The notes beneath the pieces are model-generated. The model did not search any database, was not told the DNA's origin, and was given only the letters and a program-made list of their open reading frames with translations. A stretch of 64,000 bases of DNA. It comes from Rubrivivax sp. GTDB taxonomy: Bacteria > Pseudomonadota > Gammaproteobacteria > Burkholderiales > Burkholderiaceae_C. The position numbers and the translations under genes were made by a program. The DNA is taken from positions 1 to 64,000 of the forward strand of contig JAEUPD010000159.1 of assembly GCA_016788525.1 (NCBI GenBank), read 5' to 3'. This document shows, one piece after another, positions 18,642 to 27,450 of the stretch; the stretch's first letter is position 1; every line of letters starts with the position of its first letter.

Positions 18642-19163
18642 TCAAGGCGTCGATAGCAGGCGCGAGGCCCGATCAAGGTGACGCGCCACATCCCCTCCGA
18701 TGGTGTCGAGCAGCGATCGGTACTTGCGCGCTTCTTCAACATTGCCCTGCCTCAGAAACCGCACGAGGTCGCGCATGCTCAACGCGATTTCGGCCAGCTG
18801 GTGGGTTGACGCCTGCAGCGCCGCGCGGTCGGCCGCGCGCTGCGCCGCCGGCGCCGGCAGCGGCGTGGCGCTCACGAGGTAGCCGACATACTGACCGTAG
18901 CTCAATCCGAGGGTGCGCGCGTTGGCGGCCAGAACCTCGGCTGCGCGCACGTCCATGCGCCAGGTCAGCTTGACAGTGCCGTGCTGCCGCGCGGCGGGAG
19001 CATCCGCCAGCTCGCGCAACGAAGGTGCCTCGGCCAATGCGCCGACGAGCGCCTCGCGTACGAAAGCCGCGATCGGCAATCCGCGACGGGCTGCGGCCGT
19101 GCGAACGGCATCGCCGATGCCGCGCAGGCTGATGGTGATGCGGTCACCCGCGGCGCCCGCCAT
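18642..19163 (-). CDS. Relaxosome accessory protein with RHH domain (MobC-like)
   Basis: About 173 aa from ATG 19163. The N-terminal DRITISLRGIGDAVRTAAARR stretch looks like a ribbon-helix-helix DNA-binding fold, and the C-terminal half is helical. The frame is open to an ATG at 19232, but those codons lie on top of the nic-like sequence, so the shorter start is preferred. Position directly upstream of the relaxase and downstream of the oriT candidate fits a MobC/TraJ-type role in loading the relaxase. Confidence 0.65.
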   Translation of the reverse strand: MAGAAGDRITISLRGIGDAVRTAAARRGLPIAAFVREALVGALAEAPSLRELADAPAARQHGTVKLTWRMDVRAAEVLAANARTLGLSYGQYVGYLVSATPLPAPAAQRAADRAALQASTHQLAEIALSMRDLVRFLRQGNVEEARKYRSLLDTIGGDVARHLDRASRLLSTP

Positions 19164-19203
19164 CGCACCACTGCGAGGCACGGTGCCCGGCTCGCACCAG
19201 TTC

Positions 19204-19226
19204 GCTGGCGGCCAGCCTATCCTGCC
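19204..19226 (+). other. oriT: Candidate oriT with RP4-like nic site
   Basis: CCTATCCTGCC at 19216-19226 matches the MOBP/RP4 nic consensus YATCCTG|Y, with the predicted cut after G19224. A GCTGG-CGG-CCAGC inverted repeat (19204-19216) ends 8 bp from the nick, the same layout as in RP4. It lies just upstream of the mobC-like and relaxase genes. The match to RP4 is from memory. Confidence 0.6.
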
Positions 19227-19289
19227 ATACATCTGTTTTGAGCGCCTTCATCTGCACTCTCGGGAACTGCTGTAGCCGCTGGTCGTGGT

Positions 19290-19304
19290 GTCGGACTGTC
19301 CGAC
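19290..19304. promoter_or_regulatory. Perfect 15-bp dyad between parB and the mob genes
   Basis: GTCGGAC, one base, GTCCGAC: a perfect inverted repeat 2 bp beyond the ParB stop codon. It could be an operator for the mob operon, a terminator stem or a ParB-like binding site. It does not resemble canonical parS. Confidence 0.45.
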
Positions 19305-19306
19305 CC

Positions 19307-20224
19307 CTACGCGAGGTGCTCTGCCAAGCTGACGAGCCGCTGCCGCAGTGCGGACAGCTCGGACTCGCTCAGCTCATGCTTGCGCTGCTCGATGCCGTTT
19401 AACGTCTGTTCGAGGCGGGCGCAGGCGCTGTTGGCGTAGGTCAACAGAGAGGCTGCGGTTTTCGGTGCTTTGCGCTTGGCGACAACTGAAGCACGGGCGA
19501 CAGCGACCGCAGCGCGCGTGATGTCGCCATCGCCGGCGAGCAACGCCCTCGCATCCTCGGGCTGTGACAGGTGCAGCTTGTTGAGTTCGTGCAGCGTCTT
19601 TGGCGACGTGCAGCGGCCGGACTTCATCGCCGCGTCGAGTTCAGGCGGCAGATCGAGCAGCTCTAGGTGATGCGCCACGGTTGTGATGTCCATCGCCAGG
19701 CGCTTGGCGATGGTGGCGTTCGACTCGCCGGTGTCGGCCCTCGCCCGGATGAACCGCGCCAGATCGAGCGGCGTCAGGCCGTGGCGCTTCTGGTTCTCCG
19801 CCACCTGCGCATACGGGTCGGCCAGCGCTTCGCGGAAGACGACGGGCACCGCCTCAAGCCCTGCTCTCCTGGCAGCGCGAAAACGCATCGCGCCGAAGTG
19901 GATGCGGTAGCGCCCTGATGTGTCGGCAGGGTGCACGACGATCGGCTCCAGGATGCCGCGCTCCCGGATGTCATCGGCCAGCGCCGCGATCTCGGCCTCG
20001 GGGAAGTCGGTGCGCGGGTTGTTCGGGTCTTCGTCGATCAGGTTCAGCGGTACGAGCAGCGCGCAACCGGCGTCGCCCTTTACAGGGGCAGCAGCTGGAG
20101 GTTTCGAAGGTGCCGCGCGGCCGAGTAGTGCCGAAGCGGGCTCTTGACCATGCGGCAGCGTGGCCTCTGATTCAAGCAGGTCGAGTTGCTCGGTCTTGGC
20201 TTTGATCCACGACGGCATGCGCAT
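19307..20224 (-). CDS. ParB/RepB/Spo0J-family partition-like protein
   Basis: About 305 aa from ATG 20224 (MRMPSWIKAK). Residues about 55-150 form the ParB N-terminal CTPase-type domain, with IDEDPNNPRTDF, RERGILEPIVV, YRIHFGAMRFRAA and ENQKRHGLTPLD. A helix-turn-helix follows (SNATIAKRLAMDITTVAHHLELLDLP). No ParA partner is nearby, so it may be a regulator or nuclease-like ParB rather than a true partition protein. The frame is open upstream to 20617 through gene debris, and that part is not counted. The start has no obvious ribosome-binding site. Confidence 0.8.
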   Translation of the reverse strand: MRMPSWIKAKTEQLDLLESEATLPHGQEPASALLGRAAPSKPPAAAPVKGDAGCALLVPLNLIDEDPNNPRTDFPEAEIAALADDIRERGILEPIVVHPADTSGRYRIHFGAMRFRAARRAGLEAVPVVFREALADPYAQVAENQKRHGLTPLDLARFIRARADTGESNATIAKRLAMDITTVAHHLELLDLPPELDAAMKSGRCTSPKTLHELNKLHLSQPEDARALLAGDGDITRAAVAVARASVVAKRKAPKTAASLLTYANSACARLEQTLNGIEQRKHELSESELSALRQRLVSLAEHLA

Positions 20225-20563
20225 GCGGCGATCGTGCCGATCGATCGCGCGGCGCGAAAGGGGCCGCAGGACTTGGCGCTTCGATCCAAGGACGTGCCGC
20301 GTCGTACTCTGCGATCTCGTGCGATACCGGGAGCAAGGCGCGCTCGTCACGCACCGTTTCAACTTTCTGCTGCAATCGGCGCGGATTGTCTTTTGGGGGC
20401 GCGGTGGGATACCTGGCGCACGGGCTGCCCCGATGTATTCGGGGGCGCGCCGCAAGGCGAAGACAACCGCATCGTTCACGCGCTGCGGCGGTCGAGCCAC
20501 GGCGGGTGGACATCGGGGCCGGGCTGTTGGCCTCAGGCGGCCCGGGCTCCGGGCGCAGGAAGG
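20225..20563. other. Gene-free stretch upstream of parB
   Basis: About 340 bp with open frames but no recognisable protein on either strand. It presumably contains the parB promoter; no convincing -35/-10 pair was found. Confidence 0.4.
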
Positions 20564-20689
20564 GCCGAACTGGGCCAGTGCCGCCGCGTAGTCGCCCTGC
20601 GGCAGGTTCTTGAACACGATCGCCTTGCCGGTCTGGCGCGAGATCTCGGCCGCCAGATCGGCCGGCGTGAACGACTCGTCGCCGGCCAG
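20564..20689 (-). pseudogene. Fragment of a QorB/NmrA-type NAD(P)H:quinone oxidoreductase
   Basis: 42 minus-strand codons read LAGDESFTPADLAAEISRQ and then KAIVFKNLPQGDYAAALAQF. This is the conserved late segment of NmrA/SDR-a5-like quinone oxidoreductases. A TAA directly precedes it, so the N-terminal two thirds are missing. Confidence 0.5.
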
Positions 20690-20694
20690 TTAGC

Positions 20695-20808
20695 CTGACC
20701 CCGCTCGGGCGCGATGCGGCCAAGCACGTGCTCGGCCTGGCCGGCTGGATCGAGCCGCATCTGCCGCAGGTGATGGCGGCACGCGCGGCTCACGAGCGAG
20801 CCGCCTCG
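20695..20808 (+). pseudogene. Fragment resembling the C-terminus of an HxlR-type regulator
   Basis: Plus-strand codons from 20695 read LTPLGRDAAKHVLGLAGW and then IEPHLPQVMAAR, like the final helix of HxlR winged-helix regulators. It starts 5 bp from the qorB-like fragment in head-to-head orientation. In other bacteria qorB is divergent from an HxlR regulator, so both pieces look like the scar of one deletion that removed the two 5' ends. Confidence 0.4.
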
Positions 20809-20829
20809 GCCCCGCAACGCACGCGCCCT

Positions 20830-20897
20830 AGGAAAAACCCTGAACCCTGCCTGACGAGTTTCCGATCACGCCCGACACCGACCGGTCGATATCGTGC
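20830..20897 (+). promoter_or_regulatory. 68-bp promoter-like element, copy 1
   Basis: It begins AGGAAAAACCC, has an invariant TTTCCGATCACGCC 29 bp in, and ends with TATCGTGC 17 bp after that. The same three blocks at the same spacing occur at 47917-47984. GGAAA...TTTCC forms an imperfect dyad, and TATCGT sits where a -10 box could be. It lies upstream of the block A genes. Confidence 0.6.
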
Positions 20898-20936
20898 ACG
20901 CCAGTCCAACACCTGCTTGCAGGATCGGAGACCGAC

Positions 20937-21041
20937 TTGCCCAGGTCTATCAATCACGCGCCCAATTCCCGTGATGCCGTTCAGCACGCCGGGCTGCCTC
21001 CGATCGAGGCGCGGGCGGACGTGGCCGAGGTTCTGCGGTGA
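20937..21041 (+). CDS. Possible 34-aa leader ORF
   Basis: TTG start with a GGATCGGAG ribosome-binding-like sequence just upstream, 40 bp past the promoter-like element. Its TGA overlaps the GTG start of the next SDR gene. It has no recognised family and may be chance. It is listed because the 68-bp element lies at nearly the same distance from the first start codon in block C. Confidence 0.3.
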   Translation: MPRSINHAPNSRDAVQHAGLPPIEARADVAEVLR

Positions 21042-21823
21042 CGCTCGCAGCCTATAGCCTCGCCGGCCGCGCGGCGCTGGTCACCGGCGGCGGGCGCGGC
21101 ATCGGGGCCGCGATCGCGCAGGTGTTCGCGCGCTCCGGCGCGCAGGTCCTGATCGCCAACCGCACCGCCGCCGCGGGCGACGCTGTGGCTTCCGCCCTGC
21201 GCGCCGAGGGCCTGGCCGCGGAAGCGATCGGCTGCGACGTAGGACGGCGCGACGAGGTCGAGCATGCGGTCGCTGCAGCAGTGCGACTTTGGGGGCACCT
21301 CGACATCGTTGTGCACAACGCGGCGGTCAATCCCTGGGCCGGACTGGACGCTATCGACGACGCCGCGCTCGACACGACGCTGGCCGTCAACCTCAAGGCC
21401 TGCTTCTGGCTGACCCAAGCTGCGCTGCCGCACTGGCGCGCTGCTGGAGCGGGCCGCATGCTCGTCACCTCGTCGGTCACCGGCCCGCGCGTGGCAATGC
21501 CGGGCAGCGCCGGCTACGCGGCAAGCAAGGCCGGGGTCAACGGCTTCATCCGCAGCGCCGCGCTGGAGCTGGCGCGCGAGCGCATCACGGTCAACGGGAT
21601 CGAGCCGGGCTACATCGCCAAGCAGGGCGGCTCGCTGCTGTCCGATCCCGAGCGGGCGGCCCGCATCGCACGCCACATCCCCGCCGGCGAATTGGGACGT
21701 CCCGAAGACATTGCCTACGCAATGTGCTTTCTCGCCAGCGACGCCGCGCGCTACATCACCGGCCAGACGATCGTCGTCGACGGCGGCTCGACGCTGCCGG
21801 AGAGCCCGACCTTCGCCGAGTAG
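21038..21823 (+). CDS. SDR-family oxidoreductase
   Basis: 261 aa classical short-chain dehydrogenase. It has the cofactor motif TGGGRGIG (about 16-23), the HNAAV strand motif, catalytic Ser in VTSSVTGP and the YAASK pair (Tyr/Lys). The C-terminus FLASDAARYITGQTIVVDGG is standard. The GTG start at 21038 overlaps the small upstream ORF. It heads a block ending in alr and dadA. The alcohol or ketone substrate is not evident. Confidence 0.85.
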   Translation: MTLAAYSLAGRAALVTGGGRGIGAAIAQVFARSGAQVLIANRTAAAGDAVASALRAEGLAAEAIGCDVGRRDEVEHAVAAAVRLWGHLDIVVHNAAVNPWAGLDAIDDAALDTTLAVNLKACFWLTQAALPHWRAAGAGRMLVTSSVTGPRVAMPGSAGYAASKAGVNGFIRSAALELARERITVNGIEPGYIAKQGGSLLSDPERAARIARHIPAGELGRPEDIAYAMCFLASDAARYITGQTIVVDGGSTLPESPTFAE

Positions 21824-21833
21824 GGAATCGCGA

Positions 21834-22649
21834 ATGACGAGCGACAAACGATCGAGCGCGGAGTCTGGACGCCGCTTCGCCGGCCAGGTCGCCCTGGTCT
21901 GTGGCGCGGCCAGCGGCATCGGCGCCGCGGTCGTGCAGCGGCTGCGCAGCGAGGGCGCCGAGGTCGTCGCCGCCGGCATCGAGCCCGAACGGCTGGCGCA
22001 GGTGGCCGCTGCCTGCGGTGCGCAGGCGATCGCTTGCGACGTCACCGACGACGCGCAGGTGCGCGCGGTCGTCGCGAAGACAATCGCCTGGCACGGCCGA
22101 ATCGACGTATTGGTCAACGCCGCCGGCGTCGTCATCAACGACGATGCCGCGACGATCGACGACGCGGTCTGGCAGCGCACGCACGATATCAACGTCGGCG
22201 GGGCGATGCGCCTGATGCGCGCCGTGCTGCCGGGCATGGTGGCGCGGCGCAGCGGCAGCGTCGTCAACATTGCGTCGGTCGCGGCCTTCAACGCATCGGC
22301 CGGCATGGCGAGCTACGCGGCCAGCAAGGCCGGCGTGCTGGCGCTGACCCGCGCCGCGGCCAACGCCTACGGCAGCGACGGCGTGCGCGTCAACGCGCTG
22401 TGCCCCGGCTGGGTCGACACGCCGATGAGCCGCAAGGAGATGGCCGACCTTGCAGCCGAGCTCGGCGTGGACACCGACGAGGCCGCCCGGCGCACGGTCG
22501 CGCGCGTCGCGCTCGGCCGCATGGCCAGCGCCGACGAGATGGCTGCCGTCTGTGCCTTCCTGGCCAGCGACGACGCATCGTTCGTCACCGGCGCTGCGCT
22601 GGTCGCCGACGGCGGCGCCCGCACGGCGGCCGCCGCGCGGGCGCACTGA
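21834..22649 (+). CDS. SDR-family oxidoreductase
   Basis: 271 aa, with CGAASGIG as the nucleotide-binding glycine motif, VNAAGV, VNIASVAAFN and catalytic SYAASKAG. It differs clearly in sequence from the preceding SDR, so it is not a recent tandem duplicate. The start ATG 21834 is 10 bp after the previous stop, implying one transcript. Two SDRs ahead of a permease suggest oxidation of a hydroxylated, imported substrate; this is inference. Confidence 0.85.
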   Translation: MTSDKRSSAESGRRFAGQVALVCGAASGIGAAVVQRLRSEGAEVVAAGIEPERLAQVAAACGAQAIACDVTDDAQVRAVVAKTIAWHGRIDVLVNAAGVVINDDAATIDDAVWQRTHDINVGGAMRLMRAVLPGMVARRSGSVVNIASVAAFNASAGMASYAASKAGVLALTRAAANAYGSDGVRVNALCPGWVDTPMSRKEMADLAAELGVDTDEAARRTVARVALGRMASADEMAAVCAFLASDDASFVTGAALVADGGARTAAAARAH

Positions 22650-22677
22650 CCCCCTTTTCTCAACGCAGAGACGAACC

Positions 22678-24057
22678 ATGAGCAACGATCACGCAGCGTC
22701 CCGAAGCCACGGTCTCGGACTGGGGGCCCTGTTCGCGACGTCGATCGGCGTCATCGTCGCCCAGCTCGGCATGGTCACGCTGATGCAGGGCGTCGGCATC
22801 GCCGGCTGGGGCTTCGTCGCCGCGCTGTTCGTCGCCTTCGCGGTGGCGCTGACCAACGCCATGGCCTACGCCGAGATGGCGCTGATGATGCCGGGCGCGC
22901 GCAGCCTGTCGAGCTACGCCGAGGCGGCGGTCGGCAACTTCCCGGCGATCCTGCTCGTGTTCGCCGGCTACGTGACGCCGGCGATCTTCGGCCTGCCGGT
23001 CGAGCTGATCCTGGCCGACCAGATCCTGCGCGACGCGCTGCCGCTCGGGCTGCCGCAGGGCTTCTGGTCGGTCGCGATCGTCGTCGTATTCGCCGGCCTG
23101 AACGTGCTCGGCGCCGACGTCTTCGCCAGGGTGCAGACGACGCTGAGCTTCGTCGTGCTGCTGTTCCTGCTCGTCACCGGACTCTTCGCCGTCAGCGGCC
23201 ATGCCGCGGCGCCGGCCGCCGGCGCCGGCTGGGCGGGCATGGGCAAGGACGCGATGGTGCTCGGCGTCGTCGCGCTCGCGTTCTGGGTCTTCGTCGGCTC
23301 CGAGTTCGTGACCCCGCTCGTCCCCGATGCGCGCAACCCGCGTCGCGACCTGCCACGCGCGATGCTCGGCTCGCTGACGGTGCTGTTCATGGTGCAGCTG
23401 GTGTTCGCGATCGGCGCCGCCGCGGTGATTCCACGCGAAGTGCTGGCCGCGTCGCCGACGCCGCACATGGACTACGCGCTGGCGACCTTCGGCGCCTGGT
23501 TCAAGATCCCGTTCGCCGTGCTCGCGCTGCTGGCGTCGGCCAGCCTGCTGAACTCGGTGCTCGCCGCGGTGCCGCGCATGCTGCAGGGCATGGCCGAGGA
23601 CGGCCAGGTGTTCCCAATCTTCAAGCATGTCCATTCCCGCTTCGGTACACCGGTCGCGGCGATCGTCTTCGTCGCCTGCCTGCCGTTGCTCGGCCTGCTG
23701 TGGTCGGGCGGAGACCCGAGCGCGATCCTGCCGCTGACGATTGCCGCCTCCGTGGCCTGGCTGCTGGCGTACGTCGTCGCCCAGGTCTCGCTGATGGTGC
23801 TGCGCCGCCGCTCGCCGCTGGCCGAACGGCCGTTCCGCATGCCGCTCTTCCCGCTGTTGCCGGTACTGACCATTGCCGCGATGCTGTTCATCGTCAGCCA
23901 GAGTTCGCCGGCCCCCGAACTCACCGCACAGATCGTCACCTACACCGGGGTCGTGCTGGTCCTGTTCTCGGTCGTCGGCGCGCTGTGGGTCAAGCTGATC
24001 ATGAAGCGCGGGCTGTTCGAACCGGTCGTTCCCGCCGAGCTGGATGCACCGCGCTGA
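22678..24057 (+). CDS. APC-family amino acid / amine permease
   Basis: 459 aa integral membrane protein with about 12 hydrophobic segments. The first membrane region has the GLGLGALFATSIGVIVAQLG-type entry, and ARSLSSYAEAAVG is typical of APC transporters. The loop PDARNPRRDLPRAML is the conserved APC motif. It lies 28 bp after the SDR and 15 bp before alr, so it probably imports the amino acid or amine used by alr/dadA. Specificity cannot be read. Confidence 0.85.
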   Translation: MSNDHAASRSHGLGLGALFATSIGVIVAQLGMVTLMQGVGIAGWGFVAALFVAFAVALTNAMAYAEMALMMPGARSLSSYAEAAVGNFPAILLVFAGYVTPAIFGLPVELILADQILRDALPLGLPQGFWSVAIVVVFAGLNVLGADVFARVQTTLSFVVLLFLLVTGLFAVSGHAAAPAAGAGWAGMGKDAMVLGVVALAFWVFVGSEFVTPLVPDARNPRRDLPRAMLGSLTVLFMVQLVFAIGAAAVIPREVLAASPTPHMDYALATFGAWFKIPFAVLALLASASLLNSVLAAVPRMLQGMAEDGQVFPIFKHVHSRFGTPVAAIVFVACLPLLGLLWSGGDPSAILPLTIAASVAWLLAYVVAQVSLMVLRRRSPLAERPFRMPLFPLLPVLTIAAMLFIVSQSSPAPELTAQIVTYTGVVLVLFSVVGALWVKLIMKRGLFEPVVPAELDAPR

Positions 24058-24072
24058 GCTGCGTGCTGGGTC

Positions 24073-25164
24073 GTGAAGTCCGACGTTCCTGCGGCTACGC
24101 TGAGCATCGACCTGACAGCGCTGTGCGACAACTGGCGGCTGCTCTGCCGGCAGGCAGACGGCGCGCGCTGCGCTGCCGTCGTCAAAGCCGACGCCTACGG
24201 ACTCGGCGCCGAGCCGGTGGCGGCGGCGCTGTACGCCGCCGGCTGCCGCGACTTCTTCGTCGCGCTGGTCGTCGAGGCGCTGGCACTGCGCCCGCGGCTG
24301 GCGAGCGACGCGCGGCTGTTCGTGCTGCACGGCGCGCTGCCGGGCGCTGAGGCCGAATGTGCGGCGCAGGCACTGATCCCGGTGCTCAACAGCCGCGACC
24401 AGGTCGAGCGCTGGTCGCGCCTGGCACGCTCGCGCGGGACGCCGCTGCCCGCGGCTCTGCAGGTCGACACCGGGATGGCACGGCTCGGCCTGGCCGCCGC
24501 CGAGCTCGACCGCGTCGACGCCGCCGCGCTGCAGGGCATCGAGCCGGCGCTGCTGATGAGCCACCTCGCGTCGGCCGAAGACCCAGTCGACGCGCTGAAC
24601 GACCTGCAACTCGAGCGCTTTCAGGCGGTACGACAACGCTGGCCCAGGCTGCCGTGCAGCCTGGCCAATTCGTCGGGCATCTTCCTCGGCCCGCGCTGGC
24701 ACTTCGACCTGCTGCGCCCCGGCGCGGCGCTGTACGGCGTGGCGCCGACGCTCGGCCGTCCGAATCCGATGCGGCCGGTCGTTCGCCTACAGGGCCGGTT
24801 GATCCAGTGGCGCGAGGTCGCCGCCGGCGACGGGGTCGGCTACAACCACGCCTGGCGCGCCGCGAGCCCGGGCCGCATCGCCACCGTATCGGTCGGCTAT
24901 GCCGACGGTTACCTGCGCTCGCTAAGCAACCGCGGCCACTTGCGTTTCCAGGGGCAGCGCGTGCCGCTGGTCGGGCGTGTGTCGATGGACACCGTGACGG
25001 TGGACGTCAGCAGCGTACCGGCGGACAGCCTCCTGCCCGGGGCCGCCTTCGACCTCATCGACGAGGCCCACGACATCAACGCGTTGGCCGCCGAGGCCGG
25101 CACCAACGCCTACGAAATCCTCACCAGTCTCGGTTCGCGCTACGCCCGCACCTACATCCCATGA
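24073..25164 (+). CDS. alr: Alanine racemase-family PLP enzyme
   Basis: 363 aa. The PLP lysine is in [12 protein letters not shown] (Lys38) and the second catalytic Tyr is in [22 protein letters not shown] is the conserved C-terminal-domain motif. The length is normal for Alr. The GTG start (24073) is 15 bp after the permease, and the end overlaps dadA by 4 bp (ATGA). Pairing with a D-amino-acid dehydrogenase mirrors the dad catabolic arrangement, where racemisation makes the D-isomer for oxidation. In this island it may act on an aromatic amino acid. Confidence 0.88.
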   Translation: MKSDVPAATLSIDLTALCDNWRLLCRQADGARCAAVVKADAYGLGAEPVAAALYAAGCRDFFVALVVEALALRPRLASDARLFVLHGALPGAEAECAAQALIPVLNSRDQVERWSRLARSRGTPLPAALQVDTGMARLGLAAAELDRVDAAALQGIEPALLMSHLASAEDPVDALNDLQLERFQAVRQRWPRLPCSLANSSGIFLGPRWHFDLLRPGAALYGVAPTLGRPNPMRPVVRLQGRLIQWREVAAGDGVGYNHAWRAASPGRIATVSVGYADGYLRSLSNRGHLRFQGQRVPLVGRVSMDTVTVDVSSVPADSLLPGAAFDLIDEAHDINALAAEAGTNAYEILTSLGSRYARTYIP

Positions 25165-26468
25165 AGATCCTCGTTCTCGGCAGCGGCGTCATCGGCGCCA
25201 CGGCCGCCTACTACCTCGCGCGCGACGGTCACGAGGTCACCGTCGTCGAGCGACAAAGCGGCCCGGCGCTCGAGACCAGCTTCGCCAACGCCGGCGAGGT
25301 GTCGCCAGGGTATTCGGCGCCCTGGGCCGGCCCCGGCGTGCCGGTGAAGGCGATCAAGTGGCTGCTGATGCACCACAGCCCGCTGGTCATCAAGCCGATG
25401 CTCGACCCGGCGATGTGGCGCTGGAGCTTGGGCATGCTGCGCAACTGCACCGAGGCGCGCTACCGCGTCAACAAGGCGCGCATGGTGCGCCTGGCCGAAT
25501 ACAGCCGCGACTGCCTGAAGGCGCTGCGTGCCGACACCGGCATCGCCTACGACGAGCGCATGCAGGGCACGCTGCAGTTGTTCCGTACCCAGAAGCAGCT
25601 CGACGGCACGGCCAACGACATCGAGGTGCTGCAGCGATACGGCGTGCCGTTCCAGTTGCTCGACCGCGCGGGCTACCTCGAACACGAGCCGGCACTGGCG
25701 GCGGTGCAGGAGAAGTTCGTCGGCGCCTTGCGCCTGCCCGGCGACGAGACGGGTGACTGCTTCAAGTTCACGAATGCCATTGCCAAGCTGGCGGAAGCAC
25801 GCGGCGCCAAGTTCCGCTTCGGCGTCACCATCCGCGCCGTCACGGCACACGCCGGGCGGGTCACCGGCATCGAGACCGACCAGGGGCCTCTGCGCGCCGA
25901 CCGGGTGCTGCTCGCGCTGGGCAGCCACTCGACTGCGATGCTGGCGCCACTCGGACTGAGGATCCCGGTCTATCCGGTCAAGGGCTACTCGATCACGGTG
26001 CCGATCACCGATGCCGCGGCGGCGCCCGAGTCTACGATCATGGACGAGACGCACAAGGTCGCCGTCACACGGCTCGGCGAGCGCATCCGCGTGGGCGGCA
26101 CCGCGCAGCTCTCGGGCTTCGACCTGAGCCTCGAGCCGGCGCGCCGGCGCACGCTCGAGTTCGTCGTCAACGATCTCTTCCCGCACGGCGGCGATGTGGC
26201 GCGCGCCGAGTTCTGGTGCGGCCTGCGTCCGATGACGCCCGACGGCACGCCCGTCGTTGGCCCCACGCGCGTGCAAGGGCTGTGGCTTGCCACCGGCCAC
26301 GGCACGCTGGGCTGGACCATGGCCGCAGGCACCGGCCGCCTGCTGGCCGACTGGATGGCCGACCGCGAGCCGGCCATCGACACCGAAGGCCTGACCATCG
26401 GCCGCTACGACCCGGCGGCTGGCGCAGCCCCGTGGCCGCACCCAGCATCACAAGGAGCCATCGCATGA
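25161..26468 (+). CDS. dadA: D-amino-acid dehydrogenase (FAD)
   Basis: 435 aa. The N-terminal FAD motif is [19 protein letters not shown], followed by [18 protein letters not shown], characteristic of DadA. The C-terminal [18 protein letters not shown] closes the FAD site. The enzyme oxidises D-amino acids to 2-oxo acids and ammonia and feeds electrons to quinones at the membrane. It overlaps alr and the next MBL gene by 4 bp each, so these three are translationally coupled. Confidence 0.92.
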   Translation: MKILVLGSGVIGATAAYYLARDGHEVTVVERQSGPALETSFANAGEVSPGYSAPWAGPGVPVKAIKWLLMHHSPLVIKPMLDPAMWRWSLGMLRNCTEARYRVNKARMVRLAEYSRDCLKALRADTGIAYDERMQGTLQLFRTQKQLDGTANDIEVLQRYGVPFQLLDRAGYLEHEPALAAVQEKFVGALRLPGDETGDCFKFTNAIAKLAEARGAKFRFGVTIRAVTAHAGRVTGIETDQGPLRADRVLLALGSHSTAMLAPLGLRIPVYPVKGYSITVPITDAAAAPESTIMDETHKVAVTRLGERIRVGGTAQLSGFDLSLEPARRRTLEFVVNDLFPHGGDVARAEFWCGLRPMTPDGTPVVGPTRVQGLWLATGHGTLGWTMAAGTGRLLADWMADREPAIDTEGLTIGRYDPAAGAAPWPHPASQGAIA

Positions 26469-27430
26469 ACACGAAGAAGTTCGCCAGCCACGCCGATGTG
26501 GAGGAGAAGAAGGTCACCTTCGAGCAGATCTCCGAGCATGTCTGGGCCTACACCGCCGAGGGCGACCCCAACACCGGTATCGTGATCGGCGACGACGCGG
26601 TGCTGGTGGCCGACACGCAGGCCACGCCGACGATGGCCGCCGACGTCATCCGCCGCATCCGCGAGGTGACCGACAAGCCGATCAAGTACGTGGTGCTCAC
26701 CCACTACCACGCGGTGCGTGTGCTCGGCGCCAGTGCCTACATGACCGAGGGAGGGGAGCAGATCTTCGCCAGCCAGGACACCTACGACCTGATCGTCGAG
26801 CGCGGCGAAGCCGACAAGGCGAGCGAGATCGGCCGCTTCCCGCGCCTGTTCCGCGACGTCGAGAGCGTGCCGCCGGGCATGACCTGGCCGACCATGACCT
26901 TCACGGGCAAGATGACCCTGTGGCTGGGCAAGCTCAAGGTGCAGTTGCTGCAGCTCGGCCGTGGCCACACCAAGGGCGACACGGTGGTCTGGCTGCCCGG
27001 CGAGCGCGCGCTGCTCTCGGGCGACCTGGTCGAGTTCGACGCCACGCCGTATGCCGGCGACGCGTACTTCCAGGACTGGCCGAAGACGCTGGCCAACATC
27101 GGCGCGCTGAAGCCGCTGGCGCTGGTACCGGGTCGCGGCCCGGCATTGAAGGGCGAGGCGCAGGTCCACCAGGGCCTGCAGGTCACCGGCGACTTCATCA
27201 GCGACGTGTGGCGCAGCGTCAAGGCCGGTGCCGCCGCCGGCAAGGACCTGAAGGCGGTCTACAAGGACACCTACGCCGCCTTGAAGCCGAAGTACGGCTC
27301 GTGGGTGATCTTCGACCACTGCATGCCCTTCGACGTGACACGCTGCTACGACGAAGCCACGCAATACCCCGACCCGCGCATCTGGACTGCCGAACGCGAC
27401 CGCCAGATGTGGGAAACGCTCGAAGGCTGA
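26465..27430 (+). CDS. MBL-fold metallo-hydrolase with altered metal motif
   Basis: 321 aa from ATG 26465. The beta-lactamase fold motif 1 reads THYHAVR where the family norm is HxHxDH, so the Asp and third His are replaced. RGHTKGDT and LLSGDLVEF provide the later His and Asp, while the last motif reads VPGRGPAL without the expected His. It could bind one metal or act non-classically. It starts the second part of block A, ahead of VOC and monooxygenase genes, so a hydrolytic step in aromatic degradation is likely but unproven. Confidence 0.75.
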   Translation: MNTKKFASHADVEEKKVTFEQISEHVWAYTAEGDPNTGIVIGDDAVLVADTQATPTMAADVIRRIREVTDKPIKYVVLTHYHAVRVLGASAYMTEGGEQIFASQDTYDLIVERGEADKASEIGRFPRLFRDVESVPPGMTWPTMTFTGKMTLWLGKLKVQLLQLGRGHTKGDTVVWLPGERALLSGDLVEFDATPYAGDAYFQDWPKTLANIGALKPLALVPGRGPALKGEAQVHQGLQVTGDFISDVWRSVKAGAAAGKDLKAVYKDTYAALKPKYGSWVIFDHCMPFDVTRCYDEATQYPDPRIWTAERDRQMWETLEG

Positions 27431-27450
27431 GTCTCGAAGGAGGTGACCTC

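Noticed and set aside
19290..19304. parS centromere for the ParB-like protein
   Set aside because: The dyad GTCGGAC/GTCCGAC does not resemble the canonical parS sequence, there is a single copy and no ParA; kept only as an unassigned regulatory dyad.
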